From Echiichthys vipera (lineage: Eukaryota > Chordata > Actinopteri > Perciformes > Trachinidae): DNA of 64,000 nucleotides. Where the stretch lies: positions 13,445,556-13,509,555 of the forward strand of contig OY829645.1 of the NCBI GenBank assembly GCA_963691815.1, in the 5' to 3' direction. The number at the start of each line of letters is the position of its first letter. Position 1 is the first letter of the stretch. The translations under genes were made by a program, and so were the position numbers. This document shows positions 23,801-36,818 of this stretch, piece after piece. The notes under the pieces are model-generated. The model had not been told where the DNA came from, made no database searches, and saw only the letters and a list, made by a program, of their open reading frames with translations.

Positions 23801-24600
23801 CAGTCAGTTCTGGATCCTGAAGGATTCACGATGTGATACAAAGAAAATGAGAACAACACAAAGCTTATGTGCGTCTATGGGTTGTTCATTTATTACTAAC
23901 TGCAGGAATTGTTTGTCAAATCTGGACTAAAATGCCAGTGTAAAGCAGAACAATTTGATTGTACTTTTTTCACGATGATGCGATTAAATGGTGACATTTA
24001 TATTGAATGTGTGTGTGATTCTCTTAGTGTCACCTGGTGGCCCATATCCACAGTGTCCCGTGGGGAGCTGGACAGGTAGCTGTACCGTCCTCCTTCACAG
24101 TGATCTTGTGGCAGAGACAGATGGCTGTAATAATGTCTGGAACAGACGACAACAACACAGAATTAAGAGATTTTCGAGACTAAATTAGTTTTTTTAAATC
24201 CTGTTACCAAGCAGAGCTAATATACTCCTTTTGTCTATCATTCCTAATCATCATGGTACATATTTGCTCACTGACTCCATTGCTGAGTTCTAAGGCATCA
24301 GTTTTTTTTTAACGATGTACTGGTCTGAGCTGGTTCCTGGTTCAGCTTTGACCTACTGTAGTTTGGTTTACCGGATGAACACTGCGGATATAAAACCTGC
24401 CATTCAGCTTTCTCCTACCCTTCTGTTATCTCAGGTATCTATTTAGGAAGGGCAGAGTCGCTCTATCCGGGTGCTGCCCATGATTGTGACTGGTTTAAAG
24501 AAATACAAACAACCCAGAGCGTTTTCTCCCTGTACCAGAATGTTACTGCAGTGCTGTGGAGATAACTCTGACCTGTACTTTATTTATCAGCCAGGACAGC

Positions 24601-24686
<86 letters not shown>

Positions 24687-27530
24687 TGTGTCATCAAGGC
24701 AAAATGTGGTCCTGGAGACACCTACTGTAGCGGGAACTACCACAGAAGACGGGTTTTGAGTTTTTTTGCCAGCTTTTTGTCAATGACTATATCTTGTCAC
24801 AACAATAGCATCCCAATTATACAAGATATAGCCATGAAATGTTACAGGTGTGTAGTTGAGATCAAAGTGAAAGCCAAGTTCAAATATGGATGTGCAAGGG
24901 TGTCAGAAGTAGGGGGTAGACACTAAGAACCACTTAATGCCTCTGGCCCAATTTGGCATCGCCGTTGGTGAGATCCCAACACAAGATGGTCTCTAGTTTG
25001 ATTTGTAGACATTCATCAGGTAACATTCAATTGTGGTTGTCAGCTTAATTAAATTAATCCAGTGTTAGTCTGACAACCAAACTATGATATAAAGTAATTA
25101 GTGACAGGCAGTTTCTGGTTCTCAGATTACAGTTGGTACAGCCAAAACAATAACCAGGTTGAGAAAAAGAGAATTTTACTTTTAAACAGTAGCTATCAGC
25201 ACTCAATAGAGCAGCAAAGACTAATCAATTAATCAATTAGTTGTCAACTATTAAATTAATCATCAACTTTTTTGATAATCTATTAATCACTTTGAGTCAA
25301 AATTCAGATTTCCATTCCACCTTCTTAAATGTGAATATTTTCTGGTTTCTTTGATTCTATATATGACAGTAAATTGAATATCTTTGAGTTAGGGACAAAA
25401 CAAGACATTTGAGGAGGGCTTTGGGGAACTGATCAATATTTTTCACAATTTTCTGACATTTTCATAAACTAAACAACTAATGGATTAATCAACAATGTCA
25501 GTCATCTACTACTCTGCATTGTGGCCAACGAAGCAGACCACATTAAATCCTTTGTGTCGTGGAGTGTGTGTGTGTACCTGTCCTGGTAGGAGGGGCTGGA
25601 TGCATTAAGCCCCGCCCCCATCAGTGGGAGGGGCAGGTTCAGGTGCTGCAGGTTGAGGGGGAGGGGCTCCCAGATTCCTCTTTCTGCTTCGGTGCCACAC
25701 CCCCTCTGACCCTTAATCTGCATGGTGATTGGACGCTGACTGGCCGCCAGGATCCGCAAAGCATCCCGCTGGCTCAGGTTAGCAAGACTCCGCCCACTCA
25801 ACTGGGACAAGCAGACGGAGGAAGAGAAGGAATGTGATGTCAGCTAACCACCCTCCTCTTATCACATTTAGCAAACGGAGTGAGATGACCGTCCCGTTTA
25901 TTTCAACCTGATGAATGGAAGTGTGATATTCACTCTCTTCTTCTGCTGAGAAAAACATTTGGTTCTTTAGCTATTCCACTGTCTTCACCAGATATTCAGC
26001 AAAGGTAGGTTGGTCAATATAAGATATGTGCATTCATTGTTTGGCAACTGCTGGCAATGTAATAAATCAATGAGGTTTATCAGATTTATGGGTTTATTAC
26101 ATTTTTATATAATTTTTGCATCAGTTTAATTCACTGAATCCTACATGACCTCCAGAGACGGTATCTCATACCTGCAATCCACCTACTTTACACATGTGGA
26201 TCAGTTTACTGGTCATGGTTCGCAGAAGGACTGTTTTGGAGGAGCTTTGTCAATAACCCTGAAGATGTCATAGTGACATCATCATGGTTATCTCAGCTCG
26301 GGGCTCGAAGAGAACAAATGTATACCAGAAAGCCTACATTATGAACTGGAGGTGCAGAGTTTTCAAGATGTGGCTGTTTACTAGGTAGGGAGGATCTAAT
26401 CACCAGGTACTGTCCAGTTGCATTATGGGAAATGTAGGATCCAATCTTATGGGAGTTTGACCCATATTAACTACAAAAAGTCAACATATTTCAGCCTCCG
26501 CTGAAACATTCTTTTCCACAAACTTTATGGGAGTGACAGAGTGAATCACTAGAAGATTGCTTTAATTCTGCCATGCATTATGGCAAAACAGCACAAATGA
26601 TACCACAATCAGATTTTAGCCTGCACGCTGCCATTTTAACGGCACTTTTAGTCTTTTTTTTTTACAGTGTGAACACACTACAAACTGAAAACACTATAAG
26701 TCGACATTATGCAATTGGGTCACAAGACACAGCTCTGCCTGCAGACGGTGGATTTATACCAACATGACAAACAGTTGAATATGACAAATGTGAACATGGT
26801 GTCCATGTTTCCTCTAAAGGGTTAACACCTACGATCCAGCATCAGCATCATCCTGCTTCACACATGCACACGACACATACACACACATGCATGCACACAC
26901 ATGCACAAACTCTCACACACACACACACACACGCACACACACAGCCATCGAATTAGACGCGTGAACAGTATTGTTAACTCCAGCACATCACAACCATGAG
27001 TCACCCTCTGCTAGATCCAACCAGAAACACACACACACGCACACAAACACACACACACACACATCGCATGAGCTGAGAAGCACAAAATGGCACCTGTGTG
27101 TGGATAAAGAGGATGGCAGCAGAAAGACTGTTAGCCTTCAGCAGATTGAGATGATGGATATGAACCATGTTCTTACACACAGCATGAAAATCCTACATAG
27201 TCACAAATAGACATAAACTGTTTGAGATCCAGGCACATAAATTACGGTCATTACCCCCCTCCCCACCACCACCACCGCCACCACACACACACACACACAC
27301 ACACAGATGCAGGGATCTGCAGAACTCATGAAGTGATGCCATTTTGCATCTACACATACACACACAGACACACACACACACAAACATGAACGCCTCGTAC
27401 AGAGCGTATTTCCATCATCTTCAAATGAGACTTCATAAAACACACTCAGCATCATTTTTAACATTGAGGCAGGATTTTGGACACTCACCGTTTGGTCACC
27501 CATCCACGGTCCGGAGAGCCAGCAGCCCAT
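20862..27530 (-). CDS. PDZRN/PDZK4 (LNX)-family scaffold protein, RING-less short form
   Basis: Six minus-strand exons join in phase: 27530-27489, 25801-25578, 24124-24034, 23816-23721, 23527-23010 and 22305-20862; total 804 residues. The N-terminus MGCWLSGPWM resembles the short MGC start of PDZK4 and of short PDZRN isoforms, and may be myristoylated. Exon 2 gives only the C-terminal half of a PDZ domain (LSGRSLANLSQRDALRIL, RPITMQIKG). Later come HELDSGLGWTDGS and SSESFIS. The C-terminal block ERSGMSTDEE, MLMGRYWSRMERREH, LRNRKVLDDWTTVEELLTHG and the final LLTVTTV is diagnostic of the family and ends in a class I PDZ ligand. A Glu/Arg/Gln-rich segment at about residues 505-560 is probably coiled coil. 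No RING, TRAF-type finger or complete second PDZ (LGLMVCYRTDDE-type) was found. Family members are cytoplasmic or membrane scaffolds. The first exon is the least certain. Confidence 0.8.
24605..24691. repeat. (GT)n-(GC)n-(GT)n compound microsatellite
   Basis: GT runs of about 12 and 8 units separated by GGGTGT are followed by six GC units and another GT run. It lies in the intron between the PDZ-gene exons 25578 and 24124. Confidence 0.9.
25215..25505. mobile_element. nonautonomous hAT-like MITE
   Basis: Contains ACTAATCAATTAATCAATTA, GTTGTCAACTATTAAATTAA, TTAAATGTGAATATTTTCTG and ACAAAACAAGACATTTGAGG, and ends with CAACTAATGGATTAATCAAC. These are diagnostic phrases of an abundant teleost element related to the copy at 19130-19462. 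Confidence 0.65.
26875..27064. repeat. cluster of (CA)n microsatellites
   Basis: CA-rich runs at 26876-26943 and 27025-27063, with more at 27283-27305 and 27353-27382, lie in the first intron of the PDZ gene. Confidence 0.8.
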
Positions 27531-27960
27531 CGTCACGGCAACAGAGGACAGCTGCCTTGGTTCCTGTGAAAATCAACGACGCTGCTGCTTCCTCCAGCAG
27601 ATCGTCTCCTCCTCCTCCTCCTTCTCCTCACTCTCTCCGTCTATCTCTCCTCACTGTGCCTTTCACTATCACTCTCTCCTCTGCATCTGTCCTCTCCTCA
27701 CTGTCGTCCTCCTTTCTTCCTCCCTTTCTTTCTTTTTTCATCTATATCTTCAGCGTTTCTGTCTTCGCCCCTCCCCCCCCTTCACAGCTCCAGGTTTATG
27801 CATCCTACACACAGATACACACTAATGCATGCATGCAGCTCGGCAAACATAAAAATATGCGCAGGCTGACAGTGCGTTCAGAGACGGAGAGGGAAGCACA
27901 GTGAGGATGGTGTGCTGATTGGTGGCCTGTTAAGTGTCATAAGCCAATCAGATGCAGCGG
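27531..27960 (-). promoter_or_regulatory. 5' leader and probable promoter of the PDZ gene
   Basis: Directly upstream (minus strand) of the MGC start codon is a purine-rich leader (GGAGGAGGAGGAGACGATCT and similar). Two CCAAT-type boxes lie near 27917-27925 and 27943-27950, read as ATTGG or CCAAT. No TATA box was seen. The start site is inferred to lie between about 27600 and 27850. Confidence 0.35.
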
Positions 27961-27999
27961 TCTCCCTCTGGACGGCTTCCTCTCTCACTGAAACTCCTT

Positions 28000-28808
28000 A
28001 GGAAGCCTCTGTATGTAAGGGAGAAAACCCGTACTGCAACGATACACACAGTAACAGAGGAAACACCATCCAACCATCCATCTTCTAGCTGTTCATCTAG
28101 GATCATCCAGCAGATGCTGCTCATGCATCCACATGGTGGGAGATGCTAGTCCCTCATGTCTAATAGAGGTCTTCTGCTTTATATATGTCCCAAATTTTGG
28201 ACTGGATTCAAATCTGAGAGATCATCTGGAAGGGACCCGAGGACTGTTGGACCTGGTCCGATATAAGGATGCTTTCACACTAGCAGTTTAGCTCAGATCC
28301 ACTGATCCACCAACCTGGTGTGGACCAAGAAATTGTACCTGAGTTGATGTATCAAACAAAGATTTCTGACTTTCTGTTTATCCCGCGAATGGATTTGAAC
28401 CTTTGAGAAAACTCAGAACCCATTTTGCCTCGAGTGCAGTATAATCGTTAGTAACCAGGTTGTAAATCTGCTGAGTTTGAACTTGGTGATTCCCGACTGA
28501 GAGAGGTTAGATCTGTCTATGAATTTCGCATCACAAGGGACATCCTGCCCATCTTAATATGAACACAGCTCTCGGTCTGATTGGACAGCGGTCTGAGTCC
28601 CACTACAGGGCCGTGGGAGAGGACAGTCAGAAAATAATGTCTCAAATCCACAGACAGAATGAGAAACATGTGAGTCTTAAAGCCGCTCCTCTGCTCTGCA
28701 GTAAGATACTCAAAGACATGCACATGTATGTAGGCTTCGTTTCATCTGATTCACTCAGTGACCCTGCTTTGACTGTTTGGTTGTTATGGCAACCAACTCG
28801 CCTGCCAA

Positions 28809-28841
<33 letters not shown>

Positions 28842-29056
28842 GCTTTGCTCATTCAATCATTTATCTTTTTCAGACATGAGTAGTTGAATTTGTGCAGAAG
28901 AGACCTGCGGAATACTGGTGGTACCGTTAATACTATGGTGCTGCAGATGTTCGTGATGATCGTGTGTGTGTGTCTGTGTGTCTTGCTGCTGCTGATGATG
29001 ATGATGGGTGCATCTGGATGGATGCTGAGCTCTGCCAATCCTGTACCAGAGTAAAG

Positions 29057-29136
<80 letters not shown>

Positions 29137-29234
29137 CATGTGTCAGTGTTAGACACACACACACTCACACACACATACACTGTAGAGCCTCAGCTGCAAC
29201 ACACAGACCTATCTGTGTCTAAAAATGGAAAGCA
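28000..29234. other. intergenic stretch rich in simple repeats
   Basis: No gene recognised. It holds a (GT)n run at 28809-28841 and a long (GA)n run of about 36 units at 29059-29132, directly followed by CA-rich sequence and then the Rex1-like LINE. Several reading frames across these tracts are artefacts of the repeats. Confidence 0.6.
29059..29132. repeat. (GA)n microsatellite
   Basis: An almost uninterrupted run of about 36 GA units preceded by AAGAGGCAGA. Confidence 0.95.
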
Positions 29235-31300
29235 CACTTGCTGTTGCTGAGAAGCCTGAGAATCTTCTATATGTGGAGGGTGTTCGTACAGGCATTCATA
29301 ATAACATCCATCAGCCTGAAATATGGATGGAGGACACATTGTCTGACGGAGTACCTGAACTTCTTTGCAGACGTGGTCTCCCCTGTTAAGAATGTCCGCT
29401 GTTACCCTAATAACAAGCCATGTGTAACGCAGGAAGTTAAGGCTGTCCTCAACAAGAAGAAGGCTGCCTTCAGAAGCAGGAGCAGGGAGGCCATAACGGC
29501 AGCACAGCAGGAGGTGAAGCACTGTGTAAGGGAGATAAGGACAGCTACAGGAGAAAGGTGGAGCAGAAACTGAGGGAGAACAATGTGAGGGAGGTCTGGG
29601 AAGGTGTGAGGACCACCACAGGTCACAACACAAAGACCAGAGCTACAAGTGGGACAGTGGAGAGGGCGAATGAGCTGAATGACTTCTTCAAAGTCACACC
29701 TCCCCAAAAGTCACACCTCCTCCCAACACCTCAACACAATCCTCGCCTCACCACAGACCATGTCACAGGACAACTGACGAAGCTCAGGCCCAGGAAAGTA
29801 ACAGGCTCGGAAAAAGTGTGTCCGAGACTACTGAAGACCTGCACTACAGAACTGGGGGAACCACTACAACGGATCTTCAACCTTAGCCTGCAGCTAGGGA
29901 GAGTACCCAACCCTCTGGAAGACATCCTGCATCGTTCTGGTTCCCAAGAAGAACAGGCTCTTCCTCAGCCTCCTCAGACCCCAGGTAAAACACACCCAGG
30001 ACCACCTGCAGTTTGCGTACCAGCCAGATGTAAGTGTGGAGGATGCCATCCTCTACATGCTGCACCGAGTCCACTCCCATCTGGATAAGGGAAGCGACAC
30101 AGCCAGGATTCTCTTCCTGGACTTCTCCAGTGCCTTTAACACCATCCAGCCCCCTATACTTCAGGACAAACTGAACAGGGCGGGAGTGGACCCCTATCTG
30201 GTAGACTGGGTCAGAGACTACCTCACTGACAGGCCACAGTGCGTCAGGCTGAAGGACACCACGTCTGACACTGTGGTCAGCAGCACTGGAGCCACTTAGG
30301 GCACAGTGCTGGCCCCCTTTTCTCTTCACCCCGTACACCTCGGACTTCTGCTACAACTCGGAGCTATAACTTCTGCTACAACTCAGAGCAGAAGTATAGC
30401 TCAACACCTCCAAGACGAAGGAGCTGGTCATTGATTTTTGGAGGTCCAGTCCAAGACCGTGATCAGTCCTGCTAGAGGGAGCTGAGGTAGAGGCTGTGGA
30501 CTCATACAAATACCTCGGGCTTTGGCTGGACAATAAACTGGACTGGACAACACACACCATCCACCTGTACAGGAAGACACAAAGCAGGTTGTACTTCCTG
30601 AGGAGACTGCGGTCTTTCAACATCTGCAGCAAACTGCTGTGGATGTTTTATCAGTCACCAGTGTCCTCGTCTACACTGTGGTGTGATGGGGAGGGAGTCA
30701 ATGCCAGCCACCCCCTGAACACCGTCAGCAGCACTAAGAGGAGCCTGTTCAGTTGAAGGCTGCTCCTGCCCAAGTGTAGGACCAACAGACTCAAGAACTC
30801 CTTTGTCCCTCAGGCCTCATCCTCTACAACTCCTCACTCAGGGGGAGGAGGAAATAAAGAGGACAGAAGGGGAGGCGTGGGAGCCACTCACTGTGCAATT
30901 AATAATCTACTCTACACTCTACATACCTGGACACGTACCTTCTTCTTTTGTGCAATTACTTTATCCACCACTTAATTTAATAATAATAAATTAATCTTAC
31001 TGCTCATTTCTGTCATGTACAGTCATACATAATTTATCTTATACATTTCCTCCACATTTAACTTATCCAATTTAACTTTCTGTGAATTTTATTCGACCTG
31101 TATTCACTTTATATATTTTTAACTAAGAGAGTTTACTGTTTATTGTTTTACTTTGTATATTTATTTAGCTAAGAGTTTATTGTTTATCTTATACTGCATT
31201 TTTTTTAACCTCCCTTGTGGTTTTGTAAGCTGCTGGAAACTCAATTTCTCTGCAGGAGTCATCCCAAAGGATCAATAAAGAGAAGTCTAAGTCTAAGTCT
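29235..31300 (+). mobile_element. Rex1-like LINE (CR1/Rex1 group), degenerate
   Basis: Plus-strand RT fragments in several frames: VVSPVKNVRCYPNNKPCVTQ (29370 region), ENNVREVWEGVRTTTGHNTK (29580), ARILFLDFSSAFNTIQPPIL (30100), LVDWVRDYLTDRPQCVRLKD (30200), then TGAT followed by a stop where TGAPQGTVLAPF is expected. After a gap comes VDSYKYLGLWLDNKLDWTTH, SRLYFLRRLRSFNICSKLL (30496-30650). The YADD region is largely lost near 30350-30420. The 3' UTR ends GGATCAATAAAGAGAAGTC with a short (TCTAAG)n tail at about 31285-31303. Truncated, frameshifted and inactive. Confidence 0.8.
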
Positions 31301-31309
31301 AATAAGGTG

Positions 31310-32200
31310 GATAAACGAGTCTCATGTCAGATGACCAACTTGACATGTTATTAAGGCACAATAAATATTTTTATATATTTTATACATACATGGTCATTTT
31401 TATTGAGGATGCAGGTCAATGTCCCCCTCACTTTTCAAAATGTAATGATTGTACTGGGCATGGCCTTGTGGCAGTGTAATATGCAACAATGTTGCTATGG
31501 AGTGCAGACACAACGTTGGCAAGGAATAAGGTGGATATGGGAGTTTTGTCATCAGTGTGATGTTGCCAGGCCATCAGCACAGATCCTGAGAAGGTATTGA
31601 TCTAGCCAAGAAATAGTCCCACATAACCCCCTGTAGAACAACTACATGTCATTTTTACACTACTTTCTTGTACTGAACAAACAACACATACTGTGTTAAT
31701 TAGTGGAGTTTGGAGATGCTGCCAGCATTTTGTTAGCTGGCTTGACTCTGTACATATTCTCTATAATTTATACTGTGGATTTTGTACGTTTAATTTTTTG
31801 ACATTTCTGGGGGAAAAAACAAGCATACACTTCTTTCATTTTAAAATACATTTATACATAGTGTAAAAACATGTCACAATATTTTTAGTTTTTTTTATTG
31901 TCAATTTCTTTATTTAATTTATGTTTCTTGATTTGCATAACGTGTCCTTTATCTTTCTTTTCTCTTATTATGTTTATTTAAATGTACCAAAGGCAAATTC
32001 CTATGAGAAAAGCCTAAGTGACAATAAACTTGGTTCTTTCTGAAAGGTCTTTCCTTCTGTTTCCAGTCTTTGTCCTATAATAAGTCAACCAGCTACTTGT
32101 TGTATCTTATTATTTACCCCAATTAATAGTCTCAGGCAGCTAACGCTTGGGAAAACATTTGTCAAAATGTGGAATTACCCATTTCCTTTTTTTAGTTGCG
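31310..32200. other. intergenic stretch without a recognised gene
   Basis: AT-rich sequence between the Rex1-like element and the atrip promoter region. A plus-strand AATAAA (32021-32026 region) follows AAATTCCTATGAGAAAAGCC, which may be another degenerate LINE tail. Nothing else was recognised. Confidence 0.4.
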
Positions 32201-32600
32201 CTTTCAGTACAATTTGTCGTGAACGGGGACCCGTACAGCAACCAGCCCAACGCATGGTCGCCTCTGAGCGCTGTGATTGGTCAGACTGTGAGCGGCACCG
32301 GAGCGGTCTGAACAGTACACTTTTCCTATAATACATGTTAACTTCAACTAACTGCTGACGGACTGTACTGCTTAATGAATGTGTCGGTTTAATTAAGCGC
32401 TGAGGCTGAAGTCTGAAGGAACGCCATTAACAGACATCTCTAAGGTCTTTTTTTTTAGTATTAACTGACATTTAAATACCGTTGTGACTGTGTTAGCTGT
32501 TAGCTTGGCAGGTCAACGTCCCATTGGATCAATGCTAAGTTATATTTTTAGCTAACGGCCAACAGGAGCGACAGCAGAGACAACAAGGTACCACGAAACA
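32200..32600 (+). promoter_or_regulatory. atrip: probable atrip promoter and 5' noncoding region
   Basis: A CpG-richer patch lies upstream of atrip and includes GTGATTGGTC (inverted CCAAT) at about 32273-32282 and GGCACCGGAGCGG. The coding exon is preceded by a good acceptor (CCTCCTCCTCAG, ending 33676) one base before the ATG, so at least one 5' noncoding exon must lie upstream. A possible donor is ACAAG/GTACC near 32587. Confidence 0.4.
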
Positions 32601-32737
32601 CTGAGGAACTACACACTTCACTGTTACATCAGTTAACTTAGTAACTGTCTTGTTTAGAAGTTTGAGTTTAGCCAGAAACCAGCACTCACTTGTGTCTGAG
32701 CAGAGTCACTGTTGTTGCACCTCTTTAACCTGTAAAC

Positions 32738-32862
32738 TATTCAATTTTATTTATAGTGCCAAATCATAACAAAAGTTATCTCAAGACACTTTACATATAG
32801 AGTACATATAGACCACACATATATTTATGATTTCAGAGAACCCACTATTCCTCCATGAGCAT
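32738..32862 (-). mobile_element. L2 LINE 3'-end fragment
   Basis: TTCAATTTTATTTATAGTGC and ACAAAAGTTATCTCAAGACA followed by TTATGATTT and CCACTATTCCTCC match the 3' tail of the larger L2 at 5650-5790. An (ATA)n run follows at 32877-32904. Confidence 0.75.
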
Positions 32863-33677
32863 CAAATCGAAGTATCTATAATAATAATAATAATAATAAT
32901 AATATATACAAATCACATTATGTGTTCATTCCTGTAGAGCATTTACTGAAGTGTTCATCAGTGTTAACATACAGTTCCACCCTTCAAGGCAGTAGCCTCA
33001 GGTGTCAGTTCATTTATGTGAAACTTGCCAAGCAGTTAAATAAAGCAAACTACGACTGAATAACTTAATTTAAAGTAGCTCTCTTAAATGTGTTTATGAA
33101 GATAAAATACATCATATGAAGTGATAGCCATCTGTTTAGTTTCCATAGCATCTTTGTGAATGCTAATGTTTTCTTATTATGCGAGTATTTAATTGTATGT
33201 AGGCTTAATCTTTCATGATTTGAGTTGTGTTTGTTCTTTTGTGTATTATATGGGCCATGTGGTATTGAATGACGAGGCATTTATGGATGCTCTATACTAT
33301 GGAGGCAATTTGGTCAAAGTCGGGTAACCAGCCCTAAACAATTATGAACATTAATAAATGGCACTTTGTTACTTTGTTCTGTAAGATGTAAGACCAAAAT
33401 TATCTATAATGACTTTAAGGATACTGATCCAAGGTTTTATTTATCAAGCATCAGAGTAGATAATCAACTGACCAAAACTTATCAGTGATGCAGTTTTGGT
33501 TATATTTTTATGTTACGGAGCTACAACTCGTATAAGTAACAACACTCTTTGGCCAACAGATTTTTTGCTCTGACACTCTTGAAAGATATAGACTCTGATG
33601 CTACACCAAACACATTGTAGACTAACAGTTTGTAGCCGGTTAACCTGCCTTACTCTATCCTCTTCCTCCTCCTCAGC

Positions 33678-36600
33678 ATGAATTGCCCCCCCTCCAAGCG
33701 CCTCCGTGGCCTGAACCAGCATGTAGTGACGGCAGTGGCCTTTGATGACCCGTTTGGAGATGATGACGACTTCACCCAGGATGACTTGGATGAGATAGAC
33801 ATCATCGCCTCGCAGGCCATCTCCTCAGAACCTGCACCTGGGCTCGGGTTTAAAGGAGCCAAACCAATGGAGCTGGATCGTGAGTCCACCCGGCCGCCAT
33901 CTGCAGGGCAGAGCAAAGCTGTGAGCAGAGCCACAACCAATCAGAGCAGAGGGAACACCTTTGGGTTCAGCAGCAGCAAAAGGGGGAATGCTGGAATACC
34001 AAGCAGAGAGCCTCTCGGTGAGTTCAGAGCAGAAATCCAACCTGTATTTTCATTTATCCTTTAAACTCCTGCTGATCATTTTCCGAATCATTCATCAGTC
34101 AGTGTTAAGGTAGCAACAGTTTTTGTTAAAGCGATGTTAGTGTTGTAGACTAAAGCAGCGATGAAAACAAGTCACACGACACAGCTATGAGACTAGAAGA
34201 TTTCCCATTTATTCCTCCACTGGCATCAAATGTGATAAGACAGTGATTTGGAGTGTCTGTTCAGATTCTGAAACCTCTTAAATTTCTTCTGTATTATATT
34301 AAGACAAGAACAATGTTTTGGCTTTTTGTCTGGTAAAGAGAGTTCTGTTTCATCCTTACTGACCAGTAGAGGCGGTGCGTAAAGCACTGGATACCTCCAC
34401 CTCGCACATGCGCATTTCGAGTACCTATTACCAACATAGTCACCCCCCCCTCACGTGACACCGGGAAGGCTATATCTTCTGGTGTCGTTAGAGGAACTGT
34501 TCCTTTTCATCTTCTCGCTGCACATCCTCCAGAGGCTGTGACCAGCTGATTGGTGTTTGTTGGTGAAGGCATTGTGTACACTCCCGCTCCCAGCACTCGC
34601 TGGCCTCATTGCTCTCAATGTTTGGTGTGTTTATTGTAAGGTGGTGTGTTAGCCGTTAGCTTTGCTCGGTTCTGAACACTGCTTTACTTATGTGTATCTT
34701 ACTGGGGCGGTAGTGTTCTCGCTCCCAGTAACGCTATTTGATTTTCTGTTTGGCGGCAGCACTTGTGCTCAGTCTATTTGATATTCTTTATCACCTTGGT
34801 TGCTGGTGAGGGCTCCTGCTCTCAGCACTTGTTGCCTCATTACTATTGCGTGTAGTGTTTAGTGTAGTAGCCATTAGCTTTGCTCAGTTCTAACTACCAC
34901 TTTTGTTTTTTTGTACCTTACCGGAGACGGTAGTTCTCGCTCCCGGTAAGCTATCATTTATTATTTTCTGTTGTCAGCAGCGCTTATGCTTGGCCTGAAT
35001 GATATGTTTTGCAGGTGCTAGCTCTTCGGGGCCGGCCGTCCGATGTTTTTCCCATCAGCTGCTCAGATACTGGGCTGCTTGTACTTCAGACCCTTGGGTG
35101 GTTTTCACCTTGACCCGGGGGTACTAATTGCAGTTCTGACGCTTGCCCCTAGCCTTCAGCCAGGTCAAAATGAGTGTCGTCAGTGATTCGGCGAAGGCCT
35201 TAGCTCTGGGTCAGGAGTGGTCCGCCCTCCTGGCCAAGGGTGCAATCGAGCCAGTGGATCCTCTGCTATGTCCCAAGCGGGCTCTACTCGAGGTACTTTC
35301 TTGTGACAAAGAAAGATGGCAGATTTTTCCCCATTCTAAACAGGTTCCTGAAGGTTCTACATTTTCACATGCTGACCGCGTCGGACACGCTTCGTGTAGT
35401 TGCCAAGGGAGAGTGGTTTACCACTACTGACCTGAGGGACGGATACTTCCACGTGCCAATTGGATTCGCACCACCGGCACTTCCTAAGGTTTGCCTTCTG
35501 TGGACAGCATTTTTAGTTGAGGGTATTTCCCTTGGGCTCTCCCTCTCCCCAAGGGTGTTCAACAGGGTTGTAACAACAGCTCTGGCACCCCTGCAGAAGC
35601 GGGGCATGAAGGTCCAGCCGTATTTGGACGACGGGCTGGTCTGTGCACCGTCCCGGTCTCAGGTGGCCCAGGATACGGCTCGGCTACCTTTGGACGTGGC
35701 CCAGCTGGTCCTGACCGTGAATTTAAAAAGAAATGGCCTGGACCCATCCCAACGGGTCATATACCTGGGGATGGTTCTGGACTCTGTCGCTATGAGGGCC
35801 TATCTGTTACCTCGGCGCGTAGACGATAACCCTCTTCAGGGTTGGCAGGATTTTGCCATTCATTCAGTTTCTCCGGCTCTTAGGCAAACTGACAGCTGCT
35901 TCGTCTGTGGTGTCTTTGAGCTTGGACCTACTTGGACCCCAAGTGGCACGGGTACTGGAAGGTCAGGGTCTCAGTGGTGCCTCCTCATTTCTGGTCATGG
36001 GGGTACCAAGGCCATGGGGGGGCCACAGGCTCCTTCTGGTGGCCCCCTTTTGGCCAGGGAGACTCTGGTTTCCACTGCTGCGCAGGCTCTCCTGCAACTC
36101 TCCATGGTGCCTCCCCTGCAGGAAGGATCTCCTTTTGCATCTGGGGGGTCAGGTCTGACATCCTGATCCCTATCGCCTCCAGCTCTGGGTTTGGCCCTTC
36201 AGGGCCTGACCCTCTACTGAGGGGATGCACTGCAGGAGTCAGGAGTTCAATTCTAAATGCCAGGGCGCCATCTACTCGGATTCAGTATGAAAACAGATGG
36301 AAGCTGCTCTCTGACAGGTGTAGGGATAAGGCAGTAGACCCAGGGTGTTGCTCTGTGACGACTGTTCTTGAGTTTCTGCAGTATCTGCCTGATTGTGGTC
36401 ACTCTCATTCCACTTTGAGAGTCTATGCGGTTGCTAGCAGCAGAAGCATGCAGGGAGTTGCATGCCCTGTCCGTGGCTGATACCTGCCTGCGATGGACCC
36501 TGATGGCTTGGGTGTGGTCCTATGGCCGACTGTGGCGTAACTGCCCAAGGTGCTTTTGTGCACACATCTTAACCAGCCTATCTAACTTGCGTGCTTTGGC

Positions 36601-36786
36601 TCCCTGTCTTAGGTGGGTAGTTCGGAGCTGCTATGCCTGGCCCGGGTGCTTGAGGCTTATGTTGCTGCTACTGCCGGGATACGGCGGTCGGAGCAGCTGT
36701 TTGTGTGTCATAGTGGCCCTAACAGAGGTTGTGCACTTTCCAAACAGCGGCTGTCCCACTGGGTTGTAGATGCCATTACACAAGCC

Positions 36787-36818
<32 letters not shown>

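Noticed and set aside
24471..24926. 151-residue plus-strand frame rich in Cys-Val
   Set aside because: It crosses the GT/GC microsatellite, sits in an intron and has no recognisable domain.
27344..27904. 186-residue plus-strand frame rich in Ser and Pro
   Set aside because: It is antisense to the first exon and purine-rich leader of the PDZ gene; composition explains the open frame.
28853..29180. Several frames of about 100 residues made of Leu-Ser or Glu-Arg repeats
   Set aside because: They are translations of the (GA)n/(CT)n microsatellite with no domain or gene context.
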